64,000 nt of DNA from Liolophura sinensis (Eukaryota > Mollusca > Polyplacophora > Chitonida > Chitonidae): NCBI RefSeq assembly GCF_032854445.1, contig NC_088300.1, forward strand, positions 8,000,001 to 8,064,000. The letters run 5' to 3'. Shown here piece after piece: positions 1-11,990 of this stretch (the stretch's first letter is position 1; each line of letters starts with the position of its first letter). The notes under the pieces were generated by a model that did no database searches, was not told the DNA's origin, and saw only the letters and a list, made by a program, of their open reading frames with translations. A program made the translations under genes and the position numbers.

Positions 1-81
1 CTTGAATTACAGTGGGACATGGCTATTTACTATTTACGGAAGCCCATTAGTGTCACGTTGGAAAAAAAAATTAGGAAAAAA

Positions 82-1225
82 AAAGCTGGTAATTACGAAA
101 AATGTCTGTGCATTGTTACAATATAGGTCAAATTGAGCGTTTGTAGAAGTACAGGAAGTCTTGCACTAGACTTGGACGTGTAAACACCAGGTTCTGGTGT
201 TTATGACATGAAATAACTTAGCCTGTGATTGGCAGTTACCAGTATGCTGTTCAAAGTGGACCAGTTATTATTTGTAATAAAAACCAAATAGGCTATATTT
301 TCATTAATACTGCACCTATAGACTTCATTACTTGGTACATACATGACACCTAATGCGGACTATCTCGTGATGCCCACACATCTTGAATCGAATACCAGGG
401 TGTTCTGCGAAGGGCACTGCATCATACCATGCGAATTGCATGTGGGAACAATTGGAGATATAGCCAAGACAAAACTTCGGGCGACATTACTATACCATAA
501 ACTGCTCTGCCTAATGGCAGGGGGTAAATAAATGCAAGGCGAATGCAAGGCGCGCCACATCATCACATATGTAATCTATGCATCAACCAAGAACCAAAGC
601 TGCAAAACCAAGTGGAGTTGTGGTTGGACACAAAGTTCATGTCGATCTATGTAGCAGATATCAGACAAAGGGCAACCTGGTTACCTTGGCAAGCTGTCGA
701 CATGGACAGGTTCTCGTGACATGACCACCTCTGTATCTATTATGTATCCACTACGAACATGGAAAACAACTGGAATTGTAGTTCATGCCTATCTACATGG
801 GAGATATCAGAAAAATGACAATTTGGCTTCAATGGTAATCTGGTTACCATGGCAACAGCGGAAATAGTATCCGCCGGAAGTCGCCCGGACAAAATCGCTA
901 TCCTATCACACCTAATACGGGCTTGTGATGCCCATGCACCTCGATTCACAGCAACGCCGGAATCGAAATGTATGGGCATGCAATTAATGTACCAAATATG
1001 ATGTCTGTATAGGTGCAATATTAATGAAAACATAGCCTTTTTGATTTGTATTAATGACTAGTCCACTTTGATTAACCAACTCGTCGACTAAGTCATTTCA
1101 TGCCACAGATTTGGTGTATCCATGTCCAACCATACGGTAAGACTTCCTGTAGCTTCTGTTACCGCTCCATTGGGCCTCTATATTGCAACGGTGCACATAC
1201 ATTTTTCTTATAACTACGAGACCCC
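82..1225. mobile_element. Foldback (long inverted repeat) element of about 1.1 kb
   Basis: The two ends are imperfect inverted copies of each other. The left arm (about 82-345) can be read against the reverse complement of about 985-1220. Shared blocks include ACAGGAAGTCTT with AAGACTTCCTGT, GGCTAT.TTTTCATTAATA with its complement, and AAAAATGT.TGTGCA with its complement. The arms diverge toward a spacer of about 500 bases. That spacer holds a degenerate direct repeat: GTTCATG..TATCTA... followed by CTGGTTACC..GGCAA near 630-690 and again near 780-860. No transposase ORF is present, so this looks like a non-autonomous foldback or MITE-type element. Small ORFs inside it have no recognisable domain. 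Clear target-site duplications were not found. It lies about 200 bases upstream of the receptor exon at 1431, so it is probably intronic. Confidence 0.7.
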
Positions 1226-1430
1226 CCCCACCCCCACCCCGAATTTTGTTTCTGGCTTGACACTAAAATGCTTCCGTAGTTGTACCGAAACTCATGATCG
1301 TTAAAAATACCGGAAACAACGGCGTTCCCCGGCTGTTTTCGACACTATACACCTGAACGCCTTCATACAATCCAAATATTGTTGAACTAGAGAATAGATA
1401 GATACAGGAGTGTTTTTTGTTTCATTTCAG

Positions 1431-1611
1431 CTTGGCTGTTTTACTCCAGCATGGTATCGTGAGAAAGCTGAAGAAGAAATGGTTTTCTCCCATTCCAACA
1501 CGATCCACGGAGGTCAGTGATGTCAAACCAATAGGCTTGCCTACTTTGGCTGGGGTGTTTTTTACGGCAAGTATCGGCCTTGGCATTTCAATTGTAGCAC
1601 TCCTTTTGGAG
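1431..1611 (+). CDS. Exon of an ionotropic glutamate receptor (terminal M4 membrane segment)
   Basis: The 180-base frame encodes a basic linker (VRKLKKKWF), a short polar loop, then PIGLPTLAGVFF and a hydrophobic helix ending in ALLLE. This matches the end of the S2 ligand-binding lobe and the fourth transmembrane segment of AMPA/kainate-type ionotropic glutamate receptors. In that family a LxxLAGVF-type motif leads into M4, which ends at an acidic residue. A strong 3' splice site (TTTTTTGTTTCATTTCAG) ends at 1430. The frame is open from there. After GAG at 1609-1611 comes GTAGGG, a possible 5' splice site. Without splicing the frame reads VGITR and stops at 1627-1629. In-frame codons after that stop encode basic residues (GHRRSKK), so the stop could also be a decay mutation. 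Possible poly(A) signals (AATAAA type) occur from about 1755. No other receptor exon is recognised with confidence, so the gene is partial. Identity is inferred from motif recognition alone. Confidence 0.6.
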
Positions 1612-2272
1612 GTAGGGATCACACGTTGAGGACATCGTCGTTCTAAGAAAATCGAGCACTGACTGTTATCCACGTCTAGATTTCTCGCTCGATGTCTCTA
1701 AGGAGCTGCTATTATTAGTTTACCGTGTCTGTTTTGTTTTGTTGATAATTTGCCAAATAAATTAAGAAAAATAAAGACATGAAAAATAAATGGCGTATAC
1801 AGACACCCGTTTGCATGGTAAATGTCATTTTTTCAGCCCATCATCCCAAGTCAAAACAGATTACATAGGACTATCCAATTAAATCTTTGATATATCGTCT
1901 TATCGCGTTTCTGTGAAATGTCATTTCAAATGTACACCGAAAATTACCGACATGTAGGGTTTAGTGATACAAAAAAGACAAGATCTTTTTTCTCACCTGC
2001 TAAAACAATATGTCTGTGTATTGCAATTATGATAAGATGTGACTAATACAAACTTGCCGATAAACTCTTCCCTACAAAATAACACCTTCTAAAGAAAGAA
2101 CACACTAAGAATGCCAAGAAAGGCAAGAAATTCCCAAAGTTAGTGCTAAAGCCACTGAAGTTTAGCATTCACACTGTATATTACAAAGAAGACATGATTG
2201 CTGCCTGTATACCTATATATTTTCTTTATATTAAGACAAATGATCTCCAACAAATGTCATGTAACCATTCAG

Positions 2273-2416
2273 AGAGGAAGACAGAATGAGCTCGATTTGA
2301 ACTTACATGATAATTATCATTTATCCGAGCAAATGTATCCCACGGAAATAATTAAGCAAGATATATACGATGTTCTTACATCGAGTAAAGCGCAAAGTCA
2401 GTTACCCGGCACTTAA
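2273..2416 (+). CDS. Possible C-terminal tail exon of the same receptor gene
   Basis: A frame open from a candidate acceptor (ACCATTCAG, ending 2272) runs 47 codons to a TAA at 2414-2416. It would join in phase 0 with the putative donor at 1612. The encoded peptide is polar, begins RGRQNEL and ends QSQLPGT, as a cytoplasmic tail after M4 might. The pyrimidine tract before the acceptor is weak and the peptide has no recognisable motif. The exon could be spurious, especially if the receptor frame ends at 1629 instead. Confidence 0.2.
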   Translation, partial: RGRQNELDLNLHDNYHLSEQMYPTEIIKQDIYDVLTSSKAQSQLPGT

Positions 2417-3527
2417 CGCGACACGAATTCAAGCAGATATAGATCATATTACAGCGCTGTAGGCAACTAGTGTATGGTAATAGTACCAATTAACCTGACA
2501 AGCCATGCACATCTGCGCGCGTCTATACCCGTAGGTTAAATCAGTTTGTTATGAGTGTAGAATCGTATTTTTAAACTGTAAGAGTTGCTTCCCCTACATC
2601 GGATTAAGCACGACTATAGTTCACCCATTGGCTTTTCTTACTACTTATGTAGTAAAATTGTCAACATCAACCTCAAAAATATATATTCCCTAACTTTCGC
2701 GTGGCACCATAGCACACCACCAAATGCACGTTGAAATTTTCCCTACAAAATTTAACAAAATCAACCTAGCGTCACCACCAGTTTTTCAGCTGTAGTTTGC
2801 TGGAAGTGAGGTCATAGCATTTTGTTACCTTTTGCTACCTTGGTGGGTTGTAACACTGGGTAAAAAGTTTTCAGTTTTATCAAAAACAGACCAAAATTCT
2901 CATATATTTTGCCCGATTTGCCCGATTTGCGCATGTGTAAACTAAATATGTTGATTGCTGAAGAACGACACTATATGCCTTCAAATATCTTGTATTGTTA
3001 TTCTCGTTATCTTGTATTTCCTGTAATGTAGTCTAAAAACAGTGTCTTTCCAACACGATCAGTTACACAGAAGATAGTACCGCTGAATGGATAAGAATGG
3101 AATGACAAACCAGAACAGGTAGCAGTCACTCTCATTTTTTTTCTTCTCATTAGGATTAGCGGAGTCATTTTCACAGTGTGGGGGACGGGGACTTGGACTG
3201 AGTAAAACATTAGGTAACATAACCCATCAGTTAAGAGGAATCCCAGGTATGAAATGTTCTAAGGGACAATGCGATATACGGTGTCATATGCATGGTTTTT
3301 AACCACCATACTTAGCTATTTTCGACCACTTTTGACGAATAAGGGACCTGAAAATAATTCATACCCTCGACCATCAAATTCACAGGATGAAAAGGGGGAG
3401 ACGACTGGCAACTGATGGCAGGGAAAAGTGCCTATAGAGTATATAGAATAGATATTTAAAAAACAGAATAAAACTGACGAGGGCAAAAATAGGTGACGTC
3501 CAACGATGTCACCCAGTCAAGTGAAGG
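2417..3527. other. No recognisable feature
   Basis: AT-rich sequence without a supported gene, array or repeat. The ORF on the - strand at 3007-3210 has no motif or splice context that would support it. Confidence 0.5.
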
Positions 3528-4236
3528 TACACAGATATCCACGGATATCCGACCCCACGGGTATCTACAACTCCATAGGTAACTACGACCCCACGGTTAT
3601 CCAAGGTCCCACGTTTATCCACGGCCCCCACGGATATCCGACCCCACGGGTATCTACAACTCCATAGGTAACTACGACTCCATAGGTATCTAGGACCCCA
3701 CTGGTATCCATGACTACGGATATTGACGGCTCCACAGTTATCCAAGACCCCACGGATATCCAAGTCCCCACGGGTATCTACGACTCCACAGGTATCCATG
3801 GCCCCACCAGTTTCCAGGCCCTTACGCGTATCCAAGACCCCACGGGTATTCATAATCATTCGAATATCCACGACACCTCGGATTTCCATTACCCATCGGG
3901 TATCCATAATCCCACGAGTACCCACGGCCCCATGAGTGTCTAGGAACCCACGGGTATACACGACCCCATGGATATGCATCACACCACGGGTATCCATATC
4001 CCAACGGATATCTATAACCTTAAGGATATCTACCATCCCATGGATATGACCCCACGGGTATCCACGACCCCACGGATATCCATCATGCCAAGGGTATACA
4101 GGATCCAGCAAATAAATCTATGTCCTTTAGGCTATCTACGTCCATACGGCTTTTTACCACTCTACACGACTATTTATTCCCCACGCGTAATTATAATCCA
4201 GCGGATATCTATCACCTCACCAGTATCCAGGTATTG
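3528..4236. repeat. 18-bp minisatellite array (about 39 degenerate copies)
   Basis: Imperfect tandem copies of a unit close to CCCACGGGTATCCACGAC. Common variants are CCCACGGATATCC and TCCATAGGTATC. The unit is 18 bases, six codons, and contains no stop in several frames. The array therefore creates long periodic ORFs on both strands, including 200 codons on the - strand (3509-4111) that repeat GYPWG-like peptides. GGATATCC inside many units is palindromic. Nothing suggests that these ORFs are genes: there is no unique flanking domain, signal peptide or splice context. Confidence 0.92.
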
Positions 4237-5654
4237 CAATTAAGTCCAAAATGCTACAGATTTAAATTTAAAATTAAGAAATTTGTAACTGGAAGAAATT
4301 TCCTAGTTCGTAATTATAGAGAAAGTTAATCGTAATTGGAATGTGAGCAATTCGTAATTACGAAGTATATTATTCATAATTACGGATAACGTAGTTGATG
4401 AATACGGAATGCGTAATCTGTAGATGACTAGTGTAGAGCTGTGATGGATTAATCATCTTTTGCTACGTATTACGTCAATTGTCATCATGGAGTACCATTT
4501 CGTGAGAATTTGTAGTAGTTTGTAATGATAAATCAGCATAAAACTGCAGGAAGCCAATTTTATTCTCTCTTATAATGCAAATTTCCGGTGATTTAAAATA
4601 CGTTTTCCAAATGGGAGATATTTTGAATTGTTCTAAAGAAAATACTTACACAGTTCGAATAAACAGTGTCTTGGAGTTTGGTTAAATGGATCGGCATAGC
4701 GTAGCATTAGCTGATACAGGAAACGAAAGACAGTTTACTAGAGTGTTTTCATGTTTGTCAAATAGTTTCTCTACACATTTCATAAGTTTATTTTTTATAT
4801 GTTTTTTGCCAAAAAAGAAATATATATTATAACTGAATAGCTTTATTCATGTTGCGTGTCGTTGATATTTCTAAGGTGACCACAATTTCCATATAGATTT
4901 AGGTTATTTTCCATAATCGTTTGGAAACCAAAACTGCTGGAGTCCTAGGGGAACAACCGGATGTCCAATAAAAAGTTTCAGCGGTATACACGTGATTATG
5001 AGAATGAAAAAACATACTGGCCATAATACATAACTGTTCAGCTCATAGAAAGTGTCAAAACACACAAGCGAAGTATTATGAAAGTAATAGCGTTAGCGGT
5101 TTTATGAAAGTAATAGCGTTTTTTTGACCATACATAGGATTCTCAGAAATCAGATAACTTACAGAAATCGAAGCCATTGAGGATTATAGTCCAAGTTATG
5201 TACAAATTGACTTTCATGTTTTGAGAAATAATGAAGAATTTTGAGATATTTAAATTTAAGAAATGACATCTATATATCATATGCGACATCACCAGAGAGG
5301 ACCGCTGCCTGCTGCGCGCTGCCCGCAGCCCGCTGCTAGCATGTTTGATATTCAATATCCGAACAAGTACGTTTAAGCTGTTTGAAAAGAACGCCCTTTT
5401 GAAGCTTACCAGAACTTTTTAGCCAACATCGGGTCTCTGAGAGTTGCAGACTACACATCTTAATGCGTCTCTATATCTGAACAATTAGCTGAGAAAGCTT
5501 GTGGGAAACACTCAGCTTTAGAAATGCCCAACACATGCCATCAATCATCATCAATGTCATCATCTGAAGACTGAAAATACATATCACAGGCTGTGCAGTC
5601 ACGCTGGGTATCGTGGACTACACGATCAAGGCATTCTAGTGAGAACCGACACTG
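4237..5654. other. No gene seen
   Basis: AT-rich intergenic or intronic DNA. Two short near-identical segments (GAAAGTAATAGCGTT at about 5079 and 5106) are the only local repeat noticed. Confidence 0.5.
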
Positions 5655-6155
5655 GATGAACTCAATATTTGTACAAAGACCAAAACGGTTTCATGTTAGA
5701 ACGACATTACAAGAGGGACTGTTTCAATCTGACATTGTAAATTATCCTTACTTGGACGGTAATATAGCGAAGGGCCCTTATATATGCCATGTACATTTCT
5801 CGCCATGTAACATTTGTTAGATCCTGTGACGATTCCAGTCAACGTCTCAAGTTATAACTTTAAAAACTAGTGTGTCAAGGTTATTCTATCTAACGCCTTT
5901 ACTCCAAGTTTCTTAACTTGCACAAAGAATGTAATTCTCTTGTAAAGAAAACGTCTACTGAGTGCCCAGAATTTCTGGCACTCTGCTTCATAACTGTCTC
6001 TCGCCCGGGGCTAGGGTTCGTGTATTCGCCGTGTTGGATTACATCAGTTTGTTGTATATATGAACAGTTGAAACCAATTAAGGTACATATTTGACAACTT
6101 AAAAAACTAGTATGGTACACGATGTTTATACTGATTTTATTCATTCGCCTATATA
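5655..6155 (+). mobile_element. Penelope-like (Naiad-type) retroelement fragment, 3' part
   Basis: The frame around 5670-5800 encodes IVNYPYLDGNIAKGP, which matches IVNYPYLDSNIPKGP in the larger copy at 31474-33755. That is the region downstream of the YIDD motif, toward the thumb domain. Past 5800 the homology continues at DNA level in shifted frames (CTAGTGTGTCAAGGTTATTC and so on), then into the shared 3' non-coding tail (CGTGTTGGATTACATCAG... TTCATTCGCC). It is 5'-truncated, with stops and frameshifts, so it is a dead copy. Confidence 0.72.
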
Positions 6156-7639
6156 AACAATACACCACATTTGGTGACAATATGTGTGAAAAATTAACCA
6201 CTGAACCGAAACGGTATTATCAGAGTGGATACTGACTACATCACTAATTTTCGGTTCCCCTATGGTCTGGAAACATCGTCTCTGGCTGACAATTCACTGG
6301 GAATAGGTCCGAGCTTGTTTGTATTTTTAGCTTTACAAACTCTTAGTACTTTTGGCATTCAAAATTAAACAAAAGTTGTTTTAATCACAACACTGTGTGT
6401 GTGTGTGTGGGGGGGGGGGGGGGTGCGGAGGAGAAAGCCGAGCCAATTCGGAGGTTCTTCATGTCACTACTTTTGGAAGTTCTGAAAGCCAGTTACATCA
6501 TTGGGAAAAGTAACGATGTCTCGCATGCGTGTCAGCGTGGTCAATGCTAACGATCTAGAAACACTTGATATATCCTCAACGTTGATGTGTTTTGTGACCT
6601 GGCCCCAGGATCACGAAGCGATCTTAGACTTAAGTCGAAATTTTAATCATTAAATTTGGTATATCCCTTTCCGTTGTTTTAGCTGAAATTTTTTATACAA
6701 TAACTTTGGCAGAATTTAAGTTGTGAAGCAGTATTTTGACGTGGTTACATCAGAAATAACAATTTTGAAGTGATTTTAAATTTTGATATAAATCTAAGAG
6801 TGCTTCGTGATGCCGGGGCCAGAAGTTAAGCGGTTTGAACAATTTTAATTTTTTTTTATTGTTGTGTAGGCTTATTGTCATTTGATTCTCATTCAAACAG
6901 CTTCCCACCGCAGAGGAATTGGTTGCGTCTTTATGTCGGTTCACACTGGGTTAAAACAGGATCCTGAGGGAAAAATCTTTCGTTATTCCACTAGATTGGA
7001 CAAAATGAATCTGCAAAGCAAATGCATAGCATGATTTCAAAAGAACCCCTTTGTGCCCCTTAAGACTGAATCTGGCTGATATCTGGTTCCCGAGATAACT
7101 TTTCCGGTTTAGCATCCCTAGAATGAATGGCCTTAAAATAGTACTCAGTCAACACTGATCACCACCTTACTTGCCAAAGAAAATATTTACTTACAAAATA
7201 ACCTAAATCAACACGGGATAAGGATGTGTTTCGTGGACGGAGGTTTGGTTGTGAATAGAGCGATTCTTAACAAAACATACAAGCTTGAAATATGGTTCCG
7301 TTAAGGCCTTTACTCGCATGAAGCTTTCAGCATGATTACATTCAGGTAGCAGTTTCGATGTTATGACGTACGTACCTTGTAATGGATACATTTCACTGGC
7401 TTCACTGAAGCATTGATTTATCTCATTGGGATTTATCGTCAATATTAAGAATATTTCACCTAAACAGTGTCGGTTAGCTTTTTGGGTGGAGAAACCGAGT
7501 GGCCCAGAATAACACTTTCTTAATTTACTGACGAATTTTGCCACATTAGAAGAACGAATTTTCTCCCCGAGAATGAGCTCAATGTATATGTAATATTCAT
7601 GGAAGGCAAGTGATCTCTCACAAACTTAAACTAAATCTC
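6156..7639. other. No gene seen; (TG)n(G)n simple repeat at 6393-6424
   Basis: The only structured sequence noticed is a GTGT run passing directly into a run of about 15 G. ORFs such as the 113-codon frame at 7203-7544 (- strand) have no domain, signal peptide or splice context that I recognise. Confidence 0.5.
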
Positions 7640-7992
7640 TGCGTCGAAACAGACGTTCAACCATCAACCGAAACGAACCTTCCGGGTCAACGTCAACCAA
7701 AAACAACGTTTAACACAAACCATCAAAGGACTAAGAAAGTACGAAACTATTACTGAATCATGCAAAGAAAAGCAGTCAACAGTTTTCAATGAAGATGGAA
7801 ACACTTCAGGCATATTTTAGGCGAAACCAGTATCTAAATCGTGTACTTTGCTGGTATATAAGTTGTGGGTTATATAAGTATGTATCTCAGGATCTCTTTA
7901 ATTGCAACTGTTCGTATATCAAACGATGTGATTTAATTCACCACCAGGAATATACAACCTCAGGCCCGATTTCAGAGGAATTAGACAAATGA
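7640..7992 (-). mobile_element. Naiad-type element, 3' non-coding tail fragment (reverse orientation)
   Basis: The reverse complement aligns with the tail of the copy at 11480-11990. Shared blocks on the + strand here include ATCATGCAAAGA.AAGCAG, CAGTTTTCAATGA.G.TGGAAA, TTTAGGCGAA and TATGTATCTCAG. The same blocks recur at 59030 and 60305. No coding part of the element is present, so this is a relic. Confidence 0.65.
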
Positions 7993-10050
7993 GCCATGAA
8001 AACCGGTTGTTGCGACCTTTCGGGCCCGAGAACAGTCTATGCAGAAATATTTGGTGCATTGCACGACCAACGCTTCAGTTAAAACAACACTTTGTGTAAA
8101 TCTGTATGGAGTGTCAACGGAGCAACATTAAGGTTCATCATACATGAATTAATAACATATCGTTTACACGTCCTGTATAGTTTTCAAAAGAATAGGTTCA
8201 GACGCCTTTAACTAAATGTGTATTTTCAGTGGCCTACTTCCTGCTCTATATCGTCCCTCCCAAATACTCAAACCTGTTAACTATTAACACAGCATATCCC
8301 AACTCCTTTAGAAATAAGTCTTTCTCTCCGAAACACTGCACATTCATTAATTAACCTCAATGTTGAGGAGAAGCGTTTCAGATGGAAAATAACACCGTGG
8401 TAATTCCAGTTTCTACGTTTTTCATATTTGCTGATTTAACCGCAACCCACAATATGCATTGAAAGCACTCAAACTCATGTCTTTTAAGTGAATCACGAGG
8501 AGTCTTTACTGGAAAGTGGAAACACTACTCTGGGAAAGTGTTAAGCAAATAAAAGAGAGTAATGCATAGTTTTACTCCATAGAAAGTTATTATTTCGTTG
8601 TATCTTTTTACATTTCTTAAAAAGAATATTCCTCCTTTTTTTCGGTGTTTCGACACTTATTTCGATACTTGCTGGAAAGTTTGTTTTTTCAAAGCTATGT
8701 AAAGAGCGCAGATGTCAACAATTCCAAAGACGAACAATAATGCCCATTTTGAGGCTCTTAAGATGTGCCGTTTATTTTGTGACCAACGAGGACATCCGTG
8801 ATCGCGTAAATCCTGCGAAGTACACAATTTCAACATGGATTATGTTTTTAATAAATACAACAAAGTGAAAGTATCACATGTTTGTTATAGTTATCATAAA
8901 AAGTTGTCTGGATGGCAAGAGACAAGGCTTACACACTTTACAGCTACTCATGTGCAGTAAATGTACTTGGCTTTACGTTACACATGCAGAAGCTCTCAGA
9001 AGTTCACCTCAAGGAAAGATATTCCTTAGTGTGTTATGTAACCAAACTATAAACATTGACAGATTACAAGGTTTGAACTACATCGTTAACTATGAACTAT
9101 AGATGAAACAAGACAAAGTTAAAAGTTTGTCTGTACTTGGGCGGTATTCTAGACTATGACAGTCTATCAAAGTTATGAGGCTGCAAGTACTTGGACGGTA
9201 TTCTAGATTATAACAAAATATGAAAGTTATGATGCTCATCTCCAGGAATGGCACAAACTTCCCTCCGTACACTCCGAATGGAACTGCCAGCACTCAAAGT
9301 TTTGAAATATTATGTGATGTACGTAACAAAAGTAAAATAAACCTTCTGTACCACGAGTAATCAATTATTGTATAGTCCCAATGTTTAATGCATACAAAAT
9401 TTGCAAAAGTAATAAAGTATTCTTTTACACTTTATAAATACATGTCATGTGGAATACAGGCAAATATCCATTACTCAGAACTTAACATTGAACTGGTCAA
9501 TTACTCATAATCAACAAAACAATTACAATATTGTACCGATTACAACTATCAGTAATTCAATTATCTATTTTGAGATCTTGCATAAGACCCACCATACATG
9601 AACACATTACATGAAATGTGAACAATACAAATACAATTGAGTAATATATATAATACGTATATAATATATACGGTAAACTATATAATACATCACAAACATA
9701 CACTCAATCCACCATAATGTGAAAGTGTTAATGTTGCTAACGGGCTTTCATACACGGTAGGGAGGTTATCTGCGTCCGCCAGATAGGCAATAAACTATCT
9801 TTAAAAATACAAGTAAGGGTATGAAACAGTCCCCTATACTCACAGAGCGACAGTAACTAAGTGCTGTCGAAACTCAACTGTTTACAGTGCAAACTTTGAA
9901 AGTGTAGGGAATGGCGCGTAAATGTACATTGCCTCACGAACGCGTTACAATAAATTGGAACAATTACAAAATATACCACTTTTTAGCAAGCAAATGAAAT
10001 ACTACAGATGACTAATAACGAATCGCAGTAGAATGACAATATCTGAAGAG
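7993..10050. other. No gene seen; 55-bp tandem duplication at about 9128-9237
   Basis: Two imperfect copies of GTACTTGGRCGGTATTCTAG...AAAGTTATGA lie side by side. They give the - strand ORF at 9090-9293 its repeated YRPST peptide. Elsewhere the sequence is AT-rich without recognisable genes. A speculative second exon for the signal-peptide frame at 10061-10154 could start near 9281 (- strand). Confidence 0.5.
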
Positions 10051-10060
10051 TAATACTCAC

Positions 10061-10154
10061 AGTGAAAACTTTCAAAACGTTTTCTCGGATGACGACAGCA
10101 TGTCGCCGGTAAAAACGATGTGGCGACTAACACAATCAACAAGTCTTGGAGCAT
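10061..10154 (-). CDS. Speculative first coding exon with signal peptide
   Basis: On the - strand an ATG at 10154 opens a 31-codon frame beginning MLQDLLIVLVATSFLPATCC, a good signal-peptide pattern (hydrophobic core then small residues). Basic residues follow (RHPRKR). The frame meets a consensus 5' splice site (CACT|GTGAGT) after 10061, leaving phase 1, which is usual for signal-peptide exons of secreted proteins. An in-frame stop lies upstream, and a TATA-like TTTTATAAGC lies about 55 bases upstream of the ATG. A phase-compatible acceptor (GTGCTGGCAG) near 9282 leads into an open frame with a tandemly duplicated YRPST peptide. No family is recognised and chance is a real alternative. Confidence 0.25.
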
Positions 10155-10208
10155 CACGGGTATCACAGTAACACAAGAACAGAGCACAACGTCAGTTATT
10201 TAGCTATT

Positions 10209-10219
10209 GCTTATAAAAA
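10209..10219 (-). promoter_or_regulatory. Possible TATA element
   Basis: The - strand reads TTTTATAAGC about 55 bases upstream of the speculative signal-peptide ATG. It is supported only by position, and TATA-like strings are common in AT-rich DNA. Confidence 0.15.
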
Positions 10220-11479
10220 TTTAATAATAGCTACAGGCTATACTGAGAAAAATCTACAAATTTAGAAAAAGTAGAAACTCTAGGTACAAGGTATAACCAT
10301 GGATTCCGCTTTGAGCATATGTAACTTTCTTTATCCTACGGAAGCCTGAATCTGACATTATCATACCATACGCACATTCCAGCCATATACTTCTTAGTAA
10401 GAATGCATTAAGACACTGTCGCCCGTCAAAAACGGGTTAAGTGTGAACAGAATGAAATGTGAACATGACGTTCAACAATAGCAATTTTTTGTTTTTTTTT
10501 TATTCTTTTTTTCCCTTTTTCCTCTCCTCGGAATTAAATTCGTATATAAGGGACAAGTCAATATCTCGTGTGAATCAACAGAAGGAAGTGTGCATACATA
10601 CTTCGTAAAGCGCTATATTTTGGGTTTTACAAAATGGAATAAATTATACATCAGCAGTTTTCATTCAGGCACATATGTGCCAATGCCAACGGTGGACGAC
10701 TCATTGCTATATAGATATAATACAGACATATAATATAGATCCAATACAACCAAGCGATTGATGAGTGTAAAAAGTCTGAGGCCAGATTGTTTGGTCTCTG
10801 GATACATAAACTGAAGAACATATGCGATTTGATATTCTCTGTACAAGAAGTTTTGGTATATTTGCCGTAGACCGTTGACACAGCACAGAGCCAAGCATTT
10901 ACCCGTAACAAAAGATCTGCTGTATACAGTCAACATGTGAACATGTTAACATGTGAAACATGTAACCCGATTATCAGGAAGTTATTCCTTGACTTCAAAC
11001 TGAGACGGATTGACAAGAGGCCGTATTTCACTGTTCACGTCTGACCATTTGCCACTTATCAGTAGCTTCCCTTGTTTTACTCTCCCTGTGGTAAGTGTTT
11101 TGTTGTATTTTTATACACTATAAGTCACTGTAAGTCCGAGTGACACCTTTCGACATGCAACTCTTTATAGTCTGATTTACATAAATGGTTTGAAATATAC
11201 TTCCTTGTTATTCCTTACCAAACGCTATCCACATTAAAAAGACCTACTTTAGAAATGTATCACCTTATAATGACGTAGGAGTGAATTTCATTAACTGAAG
11301 TATGAAGTATAAATGTATAGGCACTACCTGGATAAACGTGATACTTGGAACAGGTCCGGTCTCTCTGTCTTTGACAAATTCCAAAATGGTTATACTTGAT
11401 ACAGACCCAGTCTCTCTATTTGTACAAATGCCAAGATGGTTTCCTGTCTCGCAAACCCTACGACAAGGTAGATAGTTTC
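10220..11479. other. No gene seen
   Basis: Overlapping ORFs at 10651-10936 (- strand) are hydrophobic but carry no recognisable family signature. A small direct and inverted cluster of ACATGTGAA and ACATGTTAA lies at 10934-10962. Confidence 0.45.
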
Positions 11480-11990
11480 AGCATCTGTTAGATCCTGTGT
11501 GTCACGTGACGATTTCAATCAACGTCACAGGTAATTAGTGCAGAAACTGGCGTGTCAAGATTATTCTAACAAAGGCCTTCATTTTAAGCTTCTTAAATTT
11601 TACAATGAGTATAATTCCAGAATCTCTGTTACTCTGTTTCATATTTGTGTCTATTTCCGCTTAACCCGAAACTAGTGGCATAATATTCATCGTGTTGCAT
11701 TAGATCGCCATATTGAAAATATGGACAGTTGCATTCAAAGACCAACTGAGATACATATTTTCATTATCGACAACTTAAATTCCAGTATGGTTCACGATAT
11801 GAATACTGATTTCATTCATTCGCCTAGAACATTTCTTAGGTCTTTCCAACATCATTGAAATCTGTTGGCTGCTTCTCTTTGCATGATTCCATCCTAATCA
11901 AAATCGGCCTTGCAATTATTGATCGGGGACGTCCAGTTTGACTGACGGTTGATATACGAATGTCTGTTTGAAGCATGTCTTTGTGTAAAT
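11480..11990 (+). mobile_element. Naiad-type element fragment: end of coding region plus 3' tail
   Basis: It begins with the DNA equivalent of the downstream coding region seen at 32910-33060 (TTAGATCCTGTG..., CGTGTCAAGATTATTC, TTCTTAAATTTTACAATGAG). It continues into the family tail (CGTGTTGCATTAGATCGCC, TATGGTTCACGATATGAATA, TTCATTCATTCGCC, GAATGTCTGTTTGAAGCATG). It is heavily mutated, with no intact frame. It provides the clearest reference for the tail-only relics near 7.7, 59.1 and 60.4 kb. Confidence 0.7.
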
